A stretch of 64,000 nucleotides of DNA, taken from contig CM047806.1 in the NCBI GenBank assembly GCA_026214975.1, positions 6,113,822-6,177,821 on the forward strand, written 5' to 3'. The notes below the pieces were generated by a model. That model was not told the DNA's origin and did not search any database. It was given only the letters and a program-made list of their open reading frames with translations. The DNA is from Gentiana macrophylla (taxonomy: Eukaryota > Streptophyta > Magnoliopsida > Gentianales > Gentianaceae). The position numbers were made by a program, and so were the translations under genes. Of the stretch, positions 45,001-57,577 are shown one piece after another; positions within the stretch are counted from its first letter, which is position 1, and each line of letters opens with the position of its first letter.

Positions 45001-45560
45001 AAAATGAAAAATAATACATGATAAAAGAACAGGTTTAATTCACAAAAATAAAAAATAAAAAATAATACACAATAAAAAAACACACTTTCTATGAGTTCCG
45101 TTCAAATCTCAACCAGCAACTTGAAAACCCCAAGCACTCTTCCCTCCACAATTAGACATATTGTGAGTCCAAAGTCTTTGAATGAAATCCTCGAGAAAAA
45201 GGGCTGGACAATAATCGTAGACCAAGCAACAAATAAACGAGAAGAAGCCTAGATATCAACTAATACCAACACAACTTGAACAGAGTCATAACCCCATATA
45301 TCAACCAACAACATAAAATCAAATGAGATCCAGACAATCAAAACACAACTAGTAAACTCAAGATGTGTGAAAGACAATACAACAAACCAACCCTCCCCTG
45401 TAATACCCATGAGGATTAGTAAAACCAACCTATGGATTCTTTCAAGGCAAAACCAAAACCAAGCAACAGGAAAACATGTAAATTCACAATTTTGAAGCAA
45501 CAGAATGTACCAAATGAATAAAAGAACACACACACACACACAAAAGAAAGTCCAGCAGAA

Positions 45561-45801
45561 ATCCCCTGGATATGGCCTAGTGGTGAAGGCATGGATGCGT
45601 AGTGCAGCCTCTAACCTAAGCTGGAGGTCAGCGGTTCGATTCCCGTAATGGGGTTGATTTCCGATTGATAACACCCTTCACTGCAGAGGTTTCAAAGGCA
45701 GCCCATGTTGGAGCTACTAGGTTACCTGATTAACCTCTCCTCACTTTCCTGTGGGATCGGGGGTGAGGGGACCCTTAATGGTAGGGTTTACCATTTTTTT
45801 T
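45561..45801 (+). mobile_element. tRNA-derived SINE (241 bp, 17-bp TSD)
   Basis: RNA polymerase III promoter boxes are clear: box A TGGCCTAGTGG (45573-45583) and box B GGTTCGATTCC (45633-45643). The element ends in a T-run, like the Au/TS class of plant SINEs. It is flanked by a perfect 17-base duplication AAGAAAGTCCAGCAGAA (45544-45560 and 45802-45818). The perfect duplication means it is fairly young. Confidence 0.93.
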
Positions 45802-48800
45802 AAGAAAGTCCAGCAGAACAACACACAAATGTAACGCACATCACTGCATGTCTATGCATGATAAATGGAGCATCAGCAAGTTCAAAAGACTATACCTTAT
45901 AAGCACCAAGGTGCATGATAAATGGAGCATCAGCAAGTCCAAACCTGATGCACTAAAGGCGAACCAGACTTGGACCCTAGGCAGCAGGACATAAAGAAAG
46001 TAAACTGATCGGATGCAAGATCGTGAACTGTGCAGACAAGATTCAAATATTTAGACAACTTATGGCTCATCAGCACATGACCTGATCAACATGAGTAAAT
46101 TTAGACTTTTAACCAAACCAAATTTGATTCAGTGCAATGACACAATAAAAATAATCCGGAATGGACATAGTTGTATTTTTTAGATAAGAGAGGATTCAAT
46201 CCTTGACGGACATAGTGTAATATCATATGCGAATTTCTAATGCTGTAAACAACATTGAACTGAAGAAGAGAAGGCATACCACACCCAATCTCAGCAATGT
46301 ATAAGTAGCTAGACCAAAGCCAAGAAGAGCGTTTTTACCGAATGCCCCGTCATATTTGGCAAAATAAAATATTAGTGGTATACAATTACAACAGAAGAAA
46401 ACAAGGCACGAGTCCATCCATGTCCAGTCCAACCTGACAGAATTGACTCCAAAACAAAAAAAACTCAATACTCTGTCAGAAAACAATAGGCTTATCAAAT
46501 ATTTGATCACATCGATTTTTGACTAGTTCTCTTCTTTAATTTAGTTAGTCGGGGACTGAAAATTTGACAATATGTCATGTCTCACAATTTGGCGATAAAT
46601 GGATTGAAACTATAGTCTTGATCAAACTGTGGATGAAAAGACTTACCTTGAAAAGGTTACTATTGAATCCAGTCAATTCATCGACGAAGAAGAACCTAGA
46701 AAAGGAACATTAATCAGAACATCAAATAACAATAATAGAAAAACATTCAAAGCATACATCTTTATGCAACTTTTAAACGATGAATCGAAAACCCACGAAA
46801 GTATGATAATGTTTTAGCCTCATAAGTTTCTTTTTTTGAAAATTCAATGAACGAAATAGATAAGAAGATGTTGAAGGTATAATAAGGTAATACATACAGT
46901 TATAAAATGAGCACAAACGTTTCTACTACGGAAGCTTCCAGAAACCTCTGCTCATCCGAACCTGCATCGAGTTAAGCAACAATTAGTTCAAACATATGAA
47001 AATATTGATCAAAAAGCTCTAAAAAATTGTTCTCTGTGAGTTTAAAATGTAAGAAAATCCACCAGTACTTAGCATGACCACACTGCTTCCTTCCCACATC
47101 AACTCTTTCTTGAGTTTATTGAAATCCTCGTTTGACATAAATGTGACTTTATGATCATGTTGCAGCAGCTGTTGTGTTATCTGAAGGACTGAAAGAAGAC
47201 AGGGATAACATGAACCGACGATTTCCAAAAAATCAAATTTAAGAAAAAATAATGAAAATGTTCTTACTTTGATGGATTGAACGAGTACAGGGGTAGCATA
47301 GAATGCCATCCACTTCTATCAGGGTCTTTTAATGAAGATAGGAAGCAGCAAGCACAGGGTTATTTGTCTCCAACAGAGTAATCTTAACTGGTTTGCCATC
47401 CTGAATGTTGATTGCCACATTTTATAGTTGATTTCCATGTGTAAAATCTGAAGAATTTCACCCAGAGAAAGCTATTTTAAACATAATTTCCCCTTCAACA
47501 GATGATAAAGATATATTTGTGGAAGATAAAAAGAAAAACTCTTACATACCTGTCTACTTAAACGTAGCATTGTAGACATAAGCAGACAACATTCAGGACT
47601 CCGTTAAACAAAATACATGTTTTGATTGTCAAGCAAGTAAATTTGGATAGACATGTATCTAGAATAGGTCCAGGACAACACTCAACAAACCTGAACACAT
47701 TACCTAAACACCAAAACAGATTCATGACTTAACATGAACAAAGAAGTAGCAATCTGTTGAACAAAATCCGCTCTTAGCAAATAGACTTAAACAAACAAAT
47801 GTTGATGGCAATGTCCTGAACTTAACCCAAAAATAGATCAAATATTGTGCATTATAACTGCGTAATCTACTATTAATACATGGAAATGGTAATACTGTTT
47901 TGATTTGTTATGAACACAGAGTGCTAAACAGAGTACAAAATTCTAGATCAACCCATGTTAAAAGATTTAAACTCTAACACAAAACAACAAAAGGGAATTG
48001 TCTGCATCTAGCAAAAAGGGAAGCATCAAGCATCCGTCAATGAATCAAACAGTTGGAACCAATAAACTTGCATTGCATATCATCATATAAACAGTTGGAA
48101 CCAATAAACCAATGGCTGTAAAGCTGCAAGTGAATTATATCAGTGTGGCCATCAAGGTGCTCAACTACACTGCCTCTGTGAAAACAATAATCCCATCTAC
48201 AAATGCAGTATATATACTCAGTCCAACATACAGACAGGTTAAATGATGATATTACCCATGCCACATGATGAAGAAATGAGAATACAAGAAGTATGTGTCC
48301 ATTCTTACTCTGATCTTGATGGGCCAAGAGACATAAGTAGTCGAAAAACGGCTTCCAAAGATCCATCACCCACTCCAACTGCCATTATTGCTGGATGATC
48401 ATCTCAAGCCTGGCAATAAAAATTATTATCAATAAAAAATGTAACACAATTAAATACGTAACGGCTATAGGCTAAAACGAGTAACTAACCCTCCCTCCAA
48501 AATCCTGTTCTTTTGCTTTCTTAAACAGCCTTAAACCTGTTAGGCACAGAAACAGGGAAAAATATATGTTGTGACACATTTCAAGAAAGCAAAACATAAG
48601 AAAAACCGATGCTGCAATACCATTATGGCATCCAAATATTTTTCAAGGGGAAGGTGTAATAACATCAGATGTCATGGCATCAAAGCGCATCAACTCTGAT
48701 CCCGCGTCTGAAACATTTCTTGACATACACAATCTGAAGGAATAACAGAGTTGGATGGACTAAAATTAGGACTATGAGCGTAACGATTTAATACAACGAA

Positions 48801-49439
48801 AGGGCAGTGACCTTCCTCAAAAGTGATGACTTGAGAATCAACAATAATCTCGTAAACTCTCTTTAGGTTGCGGAAACGAGTTCAACGGAAAACCAGAAAC
48901 ACAAGCCATCAAACTCGGAATCAAGTCTATGCTTATCCCATCCTGAAACAGAAAATAAAAGCGAAAATCAGCGGAGCACAGTAGTAATCACAGTGGTATG
49001 ATATTATGCAGTCACACCGATTTTGAGTAAGATCCCACATACGCAAACCTTTAACATATACATATACCGAAAGACAATGTAAACACACAGGGTCAAGTCA
49101 ATGTCAAGATATTGCACCCTTAAGGTCCTGAAAATGTCGTACTTGTGTTCCCTGCAGCAAACCAAATCAAATCAGGAACTATGCATAACCAAGGAGATGC
49201 AACCTACACAAGTTACATAACAATTAACAAATAAACATGTCTGTTAGGGAAAAGTTGTTAGCAATGCATTTTTTTTTTGTTGTTAAAAGTAGAACTTACT
49301 GTTTCTCCAATTGCTTTTCCATGCCTATAATCTGTAAAGCAAGCAAATTAACAGCATTAGTGCCAATATCTGACATACTTAAGTAAAAGGGATGTTCAAA
49401 AAATTTATAGCATTAAAGACTACACACAATCTAGCAGAG

Positions 49440-49505
49440 AAGTAGATGATTTTACCCTTACGGTCCTGAACTTGATTGTAAAGTTTTCGGATTTCAAACA
49501 GAGTT
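49440..49505 (-). pseudogene. Kinesin-14-like neck fragment
   Basis: The minus strand reads LFEIRKLYNQVQDRKG before a GT site. This closely resembles the neck of minus-end-directed kinesins (family pattern ENRKLYNQVQDLKG, then the motor). A related DNA block at about 49100-49150 reads HFQDLKGAI and seems a degenerate second copy. No motor P-loop (GQTGSGKT) was found nearby, so only an exon fragment is present. The match is short. Confidence 0.4.
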
Positions 49506-50374
49506 TTCTTTTTCAAATTCAACAAAACAACCCTCCTCCATAGGCTCCTCATGATCCAAAAAGAACTCATTCCTACACCTTTCCCCTGGCATGTTATAAT
49601 AGTCAGGTGGTGGTATTACTGTCTTCAAATGCAGTCTCAAAACTGGCTGTTCTAAGAATACGACAAACATTACTGTCAAAAATAAGACTATGACAAACAT
49701 TGTTTCCAACAAGCCAAAAGCCCCTTCATTGTTCTGAGCAATAAGACTTAAACAAATGTTGATGGATACTCAGGATGGATGCACTGTCCTGAAAATAACC
49801 AAAAAACAGATCATATAATAGATTTTCACATATGCAGACTGAGTAATAATGGTTAAATTACAACATTAATTATGTTGCAGGAGCACCAGCCAGGAATTAC
49901 ACCAATTACCATATTATAATCATGAAGAAAAAGCAATTAAGTTCACAATTAAGAGTACACTGTAAAATTGACGATAGAAATTTTCAGATAAATCAGAAAA
50001 TTTGTCATTTAATCAATAGATTTGTATAAAGACGCAATTGAACCACCTTAATCATTTGTCACCCTCGAACGTCTTAACCCTAGAAATCGATTAGAGAGAA
50101 GAGAAGAGAAATGGAGCGAGAAGAGGAGAGAGAAAGAGAAGAGAAAAGAAAATTTACCGGTTATTGTAGAGCAGCCTGAGCAACGGCGATATCGAAGGAG
50201 AAGAACGGCGATATCACGGCGGCAACGAAGTTTCTTTTTTCTTTTGAGGGAGACAACGAAGTTTCTGGTTGACATTGATCCGCCTTCTACATTTTCTTTT
50301 AGGTTTTCGCCCAAATAAATATAAAATAAAGGGTATATAATAAGAAAAGTTTCCTCCATAAACCTTTTTTTCCT

Positions 50375-51267
50375 CTCGCCTCTTGTACTCCAGCCGGCCG
50401 CCTCTTGCAGATTTCCCTCTTGACGCCAGCGGCCTTGTGCTGCCGGCGTCCCTCTTCTCTTTCTGTTGTATATTCTTCCTTTTCTAGTTAATAATCTTTT
50501 AGTTTCTCCCCCTTTGCTCTCTTCTTTTGCTCGATCTGATTCCTCCGTCGTCTTTGCCCGGTGTCTCCGTTTGGCCGGAAGCTACGCGCTCCTCTCTTCT
50601 GATCTTGATCTGGTGGGGGTGTTTTGCTTTTCCGCCTCCGGTATCTTTTGGTGGTGTTCTTCGACGGTGTTATTCAGATCTGGGGCATGGGGGGTCGATG
50701 GCGGCGCTGCTTTGCTACTGTTGCGTTGTCTTTGCCGCCGGTTCCTCTTGGTCGTTGGCTTGACCAGTTTGGTTCCGAGGAGTTGTCTCTCGGAGGTTCG
50801 CCGGCTTCTGTTTTCTCGCGATCCGAGTTGTTGTCGGTCACTAGTGGCAATCTTTCGTGTCCAACCATCACTCGTGGCATCTTCCGCGGCAGCTCGTGGT
50901 CCGTTGGTTGGATTTCAGGAGGGGCGCCTGGTTTTGCACGGGCACGGTGGTATCTTGGCGGTGCTTGCTGTTTGCTTTTCTTTTCTTTGTGTTTATATTA
51001 GTTTGTTTGTATTAGTTTGTTTGTCTGGTAATAGATGGAATAAGAGGTTTCGTGTCTGAGCGTCTTTCTGTCATTTGGAGAATTTTAATCTTTGTTGCTT
51101 TCAAAGACCTCTTTCGCGTTTATTACCCGGCTTTGTGTTGTTGTTTTCTTTAGTTGGCTTTGTCCGGTTTTGTTCCGGCCTTTCCCGGCAGTGTCCGGCG
51201 TTGTATTTTGTTTGTCCGGCGATTAATATAATCTTTGTTCCCCGGAAAAAAGAAAAAAAAAAAAAAA
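50375..51267 (+). mobile_element. LINE-like or processed retroposon ending in poly(A)
   Basis: About 0.9 kb of GC/T-rich sequence, very different from its AT-rich flanks, ends GGCGATTAATATAATCTTTG, TTCCCCGG and then an A-rich tail (51246-51268). A poly(A) end after an AT-rich phrase is typical of LINE 3' ends. Open frames inside (50466-51059) are Leu/Ser/Cys-rich and unlike RT, so coding is not supported. Flanks share AAAATAAAG-type words but the TSD is not certain. Confidence 0.45.
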
Positions 51268-51351
51268 AGGTCTATAATAAAATAATAAACTAATAAAATA
51301 AAGATAAGGTACGCACTTTCCCAAAAGACACATCTTACGATTTCTTTTTTC

Positions 51352-52725
51352 TTCACCCCTAAATTTTTTTAGAAATATTCAGTAACGAAAAAACAAAACT
51401 AATTAATAAAAGAAATCTAAACACGCACAATCTAGAGAATGAAGAATAGTGGATAAATAACTTCTTAATTTGAGATAAAAAAGATCGGGATCCCCCTTGA
51501 TCTTTGCCGGATGTGCTTAACGATCTCCCATAATACGCTCACTTTGGGACTTTTTAATCCAGCTGTTCCAAGAATCTCTGCTAATGGAACCCGCGCCCAG
51601 TGACTCACTGTTCCGCTCATCCCCCGTTCGTTTGTTTGATCGGGATACTATTACTGGGTTCTAAACATGGAATGGATGGTGGGGCGTAGGTGGCAATCGA
51701 TTATATGGATACGGTGCTTTACCCGTAGACGCTTCTCCAAACTCTTGCAAGAATTGTATGGGAGTCGCCCACGGAGGACTTCCCGAATGACCGCGTGCCG
51801 AGGAATTCTACCGTACTCTGTAATGCGGCTATTGTTGTTGCGAGTCTAGTTTGTACACACACAGAGGGCGCCGGTTCGGTTCTTTGGTCTAGCCGGAAAG
51901 GAAAGAGATTTTCCAGTAAATAGTTGGGAAGTCGGTACTCGTGATAGTGAGTGCGGTCGATCCTTATTCAACTACGCGTACCTACAACCCACATTTGCTT
52001 TCCAACATCTCCGATCGCCTTGAAAGTCAGACCCGAGTAGTGAGTCACTTCAACCCTTACCAGCTTGTAATATCCACTGGAGTTCGATAAACACATGTGA
52101 TGCTCAATATGTTTGGCAAGTGGCGATGTTTGATTTTGAAAATATATAATATACATGTTGGTTATAATACTAATAATCAGGTTGCACATAAGGTATTATA
52201 AAATGATAAAGTTTAAAGGGTGCTTCGATTGTGTTGGGTTCAAGTTGATTTGGAGATAAATTGAAACCATCAAAATCAAACCAATACAATCCCTATCGGT
52301 TTCAAACAAGGAAAGGGATGAAACGTCCCATATATAAACAACCCTAAGGAATACGAAAAACTTGATTCCTGAAACATAACATGATACATAGTCAACTTGA
52401 GAGAAATAACTCTCAAACTCAGTTTAAATCCACCCAAAAAACCATCCTCGTTCATATTATCCTAGATTAAACGGCCTGGATTTATTCATAGACGAGATCC
52501 AGCATCGTCACTGGCTCCGATACCATATCAAAATTGGACCACATAATTGGATCAGAAAAAATATTTCTTATTTCCCCTTTCTCTGTTACATCATGTATGT
52601 ATATATATCATAAGAGATGGAACCCTACATCCATAATATTCCTAGGTTGCCCCTTAACTTACTAAATATAAATTATGGTAACATAATCAATCACAATCAA
52701 TCATTATAAATATATATATTCCCAA
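51352..52725 (-). mobile_element. TE-derived unit, arm B copy 2
   Basis: Reverse-complement sister of 362-1732, 1,374 bases. It has the same primer-binding-like site (52513-52525) and the same 73-codon frame (51968-52189). Main differences are small indels around 51590-51860. Beyond 52725 the sequence is unrelated to that left of 362, where a Helitron-type end sits. Confidence 0.65.
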
Positions 52726-54500
52726 TATGATGCTTTTTCTGCCGAACGGGTTTACAGTTTGGATCATTATTTAGCTTATGTAATGCAAGGTTGATAGAAA
52801 TTTCAAGCATGTCTGAGGACCCAAGTAAACTTTGTCACAAACTCTTGCAATAGGATTTTGGGCTTTCCTTTTCCGCAGAGGAGCTACGACCATATGAAGA
52901 TTATCTTGTCGAGCCGTTTTGTCCACAAGCTTACATCTTCTGTAGGTTTTCGAATCTTGGAGCTCTTCGGTTTCTAGAAAAAGGCATTCCATCAAAATTT
53001 GCTGGACAATTTATTTTTGCCCTTTTTATGGTGGTTGCGTTGCAACTCCCGGATATTCCACGTCACTTTTTATTTTGACCATCCCATTGATGGTGAGGAA
53101 CTTCATGCTATTATGAGCGAAAGATACAAGCGCCCACAATTCATTCAAGGTTGGTCTGCGTAGTTTGATATTATAAGATGATAACCCTTCAACCATCACA
53201 AACTCCATCTCTGCGGTGGTCTACTTTGCTTTTTATTCCAAACGTCATCGCTTAGATGGATTGTGCAAATAACTGTGAATGATGACCCAACAAATCCCAC
53301 TAGGGGATATGGTTATTGTGTAAGATTTCTTACGTGAGTCGAATAGACGGGACATTATTCAAATACGAGATATTGATCATTGCACTTCAAGTGTCCACTA
53401 TGGTGTGTTTCACAAGATGCTTGTGAATTATTGCCTCAATGACCAAGTCATCATTGTTCTTGGTCAAAGGAAAAGAATCCTCTGGGCTATATTAGACTTT
53501 CCCTATCAATTTGATTTTATTCGATCGTTGGGAGGAAGATATAGATTCATCGTGATCATCATGATAGTTTCGTATTGTTGGAGGAAAACACAAGAGTATA
53601 AGGCCTTTATTTTAGCGCCGACTGATGATACCGGAATATCGTTGAGTAATTTTATAAGGTAATTGAACTCTTCTGGAAGAATTACAGACGCTGGAACTAG
53701 GGATTTTGGTGGGGATTTATGGCTGTGTCTTTAGACCGCCACGCACTCTCAATATGTATGAGATCAAGCAAATTATGTAGTTCAAAATGGTGGTGATGAT
53801 AATTATTTTATAGGCCTCCCTCGTGGGGGAGTCAATGTAAAAGATCAATGATTTGTAAGGCTCATGTGTTTGAGAACAAGTGTGATGCCAATCGTGGGCG
53901 ATCTTGGCTCAATTAGGCTAAAATTATAGGATGTAATGAATAATGAATTGTGACAATTAATAAATCATGGGATCACGCCCATTAATACGATATAACCACC
54001 TTTAGAGGTCGGAGACGACATGTTTTGCCTAAGGGCGATCTGACTGACCGGGTCGGTTAATTACTTATGAGATGAGGTCGATTGAACTCTGGGAGCGACT
54101 CGAATGAGGCCGGCTTATTCCTAGCTGAATCCATTGGACATATGGTCCAATTGTGGGCTTATATTGAACTGGTCCATTGACCATTTTGACCCGCTTGAGG
54201 TCAATATGAACAATATGTATAATTCCGACATCTGACAAACAAGATCAAATATTATATTAGAGTTATGTGAGTTTATCTAAAAGTCACGTGATGTGCGTCC
54301 TACTTTCGGATAAGGAACGGGGCGTTAGATAAGGCATTTGTATATTTATGGTAAAAATAAAAATAAAAATAATAATAATTAAGACTCGAATGGAAAAAGA
54401 AAAAATAGAATATAAGTGGACGGTATAAGTTAACCTACAAATGAAATAATGGTAAAAATACACGGTAATAATAAGCTCTGTACATAATAATATTATATTA
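52726..54500. other. Unassigned intergenic stretch upstream of the zinc-finger gene
   Basis: Two minus-strand frames (53208-53026 and 52995-52771) read plausibly protein-like, for example IKLRRPTLNELWALVSFAHN and RRCKLVDKTARQDNLHMVV, and may be decayed coding sequence, but I recognise no family. 53690-54280 is non-coding. 54284-54520 is very AT-rich and would be the promoter area of the gene at 54652; no clear TATA box stands out. Confidence 0.35.
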
Positions 54501-54651
54501 ATAATAATAAAAAGGTCATGCATACTAAATGTTGATGTGTCTATCATATTGGCTGCAGGAGAAGGGGTATTTGCAGAAAAGAGTTTCCCTCCCGGCCTCG
54601 CATAGAAACACTCTACTCTCTCCTAGCTCTGCGTGCTCCGAGACTCTGAGA

Positions 54652-55043
54652 ATGGTGAAACACGCCCGTCGGAGGCCACGTCACCCACCGTTTGAGCTGG
54701 GGAAATGCCATAGATGCAATCTTCGATTCCCTAGCTTCAAAGCGCTCGACGATCACAATGGTTCGGCACATCGAAAGGAGGATGAGCGTAACAAGTGTGA
54801 AATCTGTCATAATATGTTCCGCACTCAGGCGGAGAAGCAGGTTCATAAGGATGGTAGGTTTATTTTCCGGCGTTGTTTGTAATTTATCTTTGCTTTGAGT
54901 CATAATGTCTAATTACAAGTTATTGAAAAGGTTTTGAAGCTGCTGCTGCTGCTGCTGAACAAGAACAAAATGCTGCTGGGGAACAAGATACTGAGGTTCC
55001 TCATGATTCTGGTGAGGATGAGGAGGAGGAGGAGGAGGGATAG
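54652..55043 (+). CDS. Small C2H2 zinc-finger protein, two exons, intact
   Basis: Exon 1 (54652-54853) and exon 2 (54931-55043) join across a 77-base GT-AG intron in phase 1 to give a 104-residue protein with a TAG stop. Residues 1-16 are basic (MVKHARRRPRHPPF). Finger 1 is complete: CHRCNLRFPSFKALDDH then NGSAH, a CX2CX12HX4H pattern. Finger 2 (CEICHNMFRTQAEKQVH) has three ligands but no final His once spliced. The tail is FEAAAAAAEQEQNAAGEQD, then EVPHDSGEDEEEEEEG, i.e. a six-Ala run and an acidic end. It is probably a nuclear nucleic-acid-binding protein; the target is unknown. It lacks the plant QALGGH motif. Start chosen at the Met before the basic stretch; the frame is open upstream for 41 codons, so a longer N-terminus is possible. 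Without splicing the frame ends 9 codons past the donor at 54880. Confidence 0.8.
54854..54930 (+). other. Intron of the zinc-finger gene (77 nt)
   Basis: Starts GTAGGTTTATTTTCC and ends ATTGAAAAG. It is short, T-rich and typical of plant introns. Its removal is what links finger 2 to the Ala/Glu-rich tail. Confidence 0.75.
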
Positions 55044-56300
55044 GAAGAATCGTTGATAGTAAGTGGCTTTCTATTTGATTTGAATAGCTTGTATTTTCAT
55101 TGCTGTTTTCATTGCTGTGAGTGATGCCATAAGAACACAGTCCAGTAGATAGGCTGGCTGGGTGCGTCGTTCTCTTTGTAGCCTGCGAAAATCCGGTGGA
55201 AAACATTAGGACATATATATGTTAGGAGGAATTTCTTGTTGTTCAAATTCTGAGATTCTGTGTTTGGGCTTATTGTGTTATATTCTTGAATTTTTCTTGA
55301 ACACTTTCAAAATCATGAATTAATGTTGTGTCTAGGGAGTTCAAGATTCTGCAATTGCTATATTATGTATTGCCGTGAGGGGTTAATAGTTAGCATTAGT
55401 ATGGCATCTGTAATGCATTACTCGAAAGTGGACTAATTAGTGCAAGTTATCTTCTACAAATTCACTATTAGTGGGCTGGATGTTTCTGGTGTGAATAACT
55501 TCTATTCTGTTGCCGCCTTCTCTATTTGAGGATCAGTTTCTTTGATCTACTAGCGAACTCGATGCTTTACTTTCAAGATGATCGATGAAATCAATACTAA
55601 AAGGTTCATCTGTTCTTAGGCCTCCTTAGTTAGAAACATTATTTCATTTTCCTTCTTTGTTAAGGTTGTTTATCCATTAATTCTTTTAGGTTTGTGAAGG
55701 GATTCCCTTTCACCTGCAAGAATAGATTGTTACTGTTAAAAGTCTTATTGTTATATTGTTTGGAGCCCATTGAACATCGTAATTTTACACCAGTATATGC
55801 ATGAACATGGTTTATGTACAGAGTCTAATAGACTTTACAGCGACCACTATATAAGGAACCTAACATTCTTGGATAGACGGTCTACGTTTCACTGGAGTAG
55901 ACTGATGGGGCCTGTTCTTTAGTGCTTGTGCTATACCCTCAGCATTTGTCTCTCTTTACTGATATCAATTTCTGAGATTCTGTGTTTGGGCTTATTGTTG
56001 ATTTAAAATTCTCAGAGAATCTATAGTTCTGCCTCATGTTGATTTTTTACTTATCCATTAGCTCTCTTTGTTTGTTGTGTGGCATTGGAGTGGAGTGACG
56101 TGATGATGATGTGATTCGGGATGTTTTACCAAATCTGAAATTGATCTTTTCACATATCTCATCTGTTTTTATAACATCCTTTAACTACAACCTGTTGGCA
56201 TTGGGGACATTTAGTAATCTTCTCTTGTTTTGTTTTGTTTTGCAGATCTTTGATTCAAAAGTCCATGTTGCTGGATTCTCGGTTTCTTGTAGTAGTAGTA

Positions 56301-56334
<34 letters not shown>

Positions 56335-56660
56335 TAGAAAATGATACCTGATGTTTACCGAGTATATCGTTTTTCACCAGAGTGCCAAATGAGTTGATCA
56401 TGTCTATATATAGCAACGGGATTCTTCTCTTGTTTTGTTTAGTCTATATGTAGCAGGGGATCTGTTGATCCAAAGGGCCATAGACCCTCAAGTTGGCAAA
56501 GTAGTGCAATGGGTTACTCTATCCTTTATATATCTATCTACCTTTTTTTTTAAAGGTTCTATCTGCCTTTGCCTTGAGCATTTAAGGGTGGAAAGTGTTC
56601 ATCTTAGGTTGGGATTCACCAACCTAGCCTTCCTGTTCAAAGATTGACCCACATTTTTTT
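55044..56660. other. Downstream region of the zinc-finger gene: repeats, no clear gene
   Basis: A 28-30 base direct repeat with core GATTCTGTGTTTGGGCTTAT occurs at about 55248-55275 and 55972-56000. An acceptor-like TTGTTTTGTTTTGCAG ends at 56245, so an untranslated or alternative exon of the zinc-finger transcript could start there, but nothing coding follows. A (TA)n run lies at about 56302-56331. Confidence 0.4.
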
Positions 56661-57577
56661 TTTTTTTTTTTACTTGAGTTGGTTTTGGTCTGTTGACTTA
56701 AGGAGTGGAAAAGGAATCATTCACAAACAGGGGAGTGAATCCTTGCCTTGAGGTCAGCAACGTTGTCCACTCAAAAAAAAAAAAAAAAACAACAACAACA
56801 ACAACAACATTGTCCTTACAATTACAAGATGAGAACTATTGCTCCATTTTCATGCTCGTCCCGAATAAAAAATCTCATTCCACACCCCCCCCCTCCCCCC
56901 TCCCCCCTCCCCCCTCTACCACAAACAAAAAAACAACATTGAATAAGAAATATATATATTCAATTCCACGTTGCTTTATTCTGATTTCCTTTGCCTTAAT
57001 GCATTATTATTATTATTAATTCTAAAAGACGATGTTGTTTTTGTTGCTAAATAAAACGCCTCATGCCTTAGTAAATTCTTTAAATTTGTATTATAACCAC
57101 TTGTAACGGTCCGTCCTAAATATCCCAGTAGATACTGTAACCATGTCGTTCATCCATGCCTCCAAATGTAAACATTTTGTGACACGAAGCACCTCGACCT
57201 CAAGATACATACACAATATGATTAAAATGCGTCTTAAACGTCCAACCACCCCCTCCCCCCTCCCCCCGAGAATCGCATTAAATATGTCATCAACAGAGGG
57301 ACAAATATTCATAAAGTGCAATCAAATACTATGGTGTTTATCTCGCAGAACTATCAATGAAAGTGGAAATGAGCATTTGAGGTTTTTCTTTTCCGGTGTG
57401 TGTTTTTTTTTTTCCGAAGAAAGGATCTTAGATATATATATTATCAAAAAACGTACACAAAGTGTACTTTACAAAAGAGAACAATCTCAAACTGCCCTAC
57501 CTAGGCTAATTAGCAAACTAATTAAGATTTATAATAGATTTGACCCTAGCTAAGATACTAGATACCAAAAAGCTATT
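56660..57577. other. Simple repeats and unassigned DNA
   Basis: Contains a long T-run (56652-56671), an A-run with (CAA)n (56774-56809), a (CCCCCCT)n tract (56884-56917) and (ATT)n (57004-57019). Reading frames across these are translated repeats. No gene seen. Confidence 0.6.

Larger units (their letters stand above)
45000..50350 (-). other. Minus-strand exon-like blocks, degenerate; gene mostly unrecognised
   Basis: Between the CACTA end and a LINE-like insert, many short blocks on the minus strand have splice-like borders. A leader-like block ends ACAATAACCG/GTAAAT (about 50160). Others read DHEEPMEEGCFVEFEKENS (49520-49575), DGISIDLIPSLMACVSGF (about 48920), DGSLEAVFRLLMSLG (about 48340), DGKPVKITLLETNNPVLAAS (about 47350) and HDHKVTFMSNEDFNKLKKEL (about 47130). 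Several are partly duplicated (for example around 47800 and 49760). No continuous frame is possible. It may be a captured, rearranged gene or several fragments in a CACTA element. Confidence 0.3.

Noticed and set aside
45568..45650. Possible functional tRNA gene
   Set aside because: A and B boxes are present, but the sequence does not close into a tRNA acceptor stem and continues into a T-ended SINE body with a 17-bp duplication.
50466..51059. 197-codon open frame rich in Leu, Ser, Val and Cys
   Set aside because: Several overlapping open frames occur in the same GC-rich stretch and none resembles a protein; the stretch ends in poly(A) like a retroposon, so the frames are probably accidental.
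53405..53662. 85-codon plus-strand frame as a gene
   Set aside because: No motif, no neighbouring exon with matching splice sites, and unusual composition; left as unassigned.
57143..57553. 136-codon plus-strand open frame
   Set aside because: No recognisable motif; it runs through a low-complexity C-rich tract and up to the 3' end of the antisense LINE.
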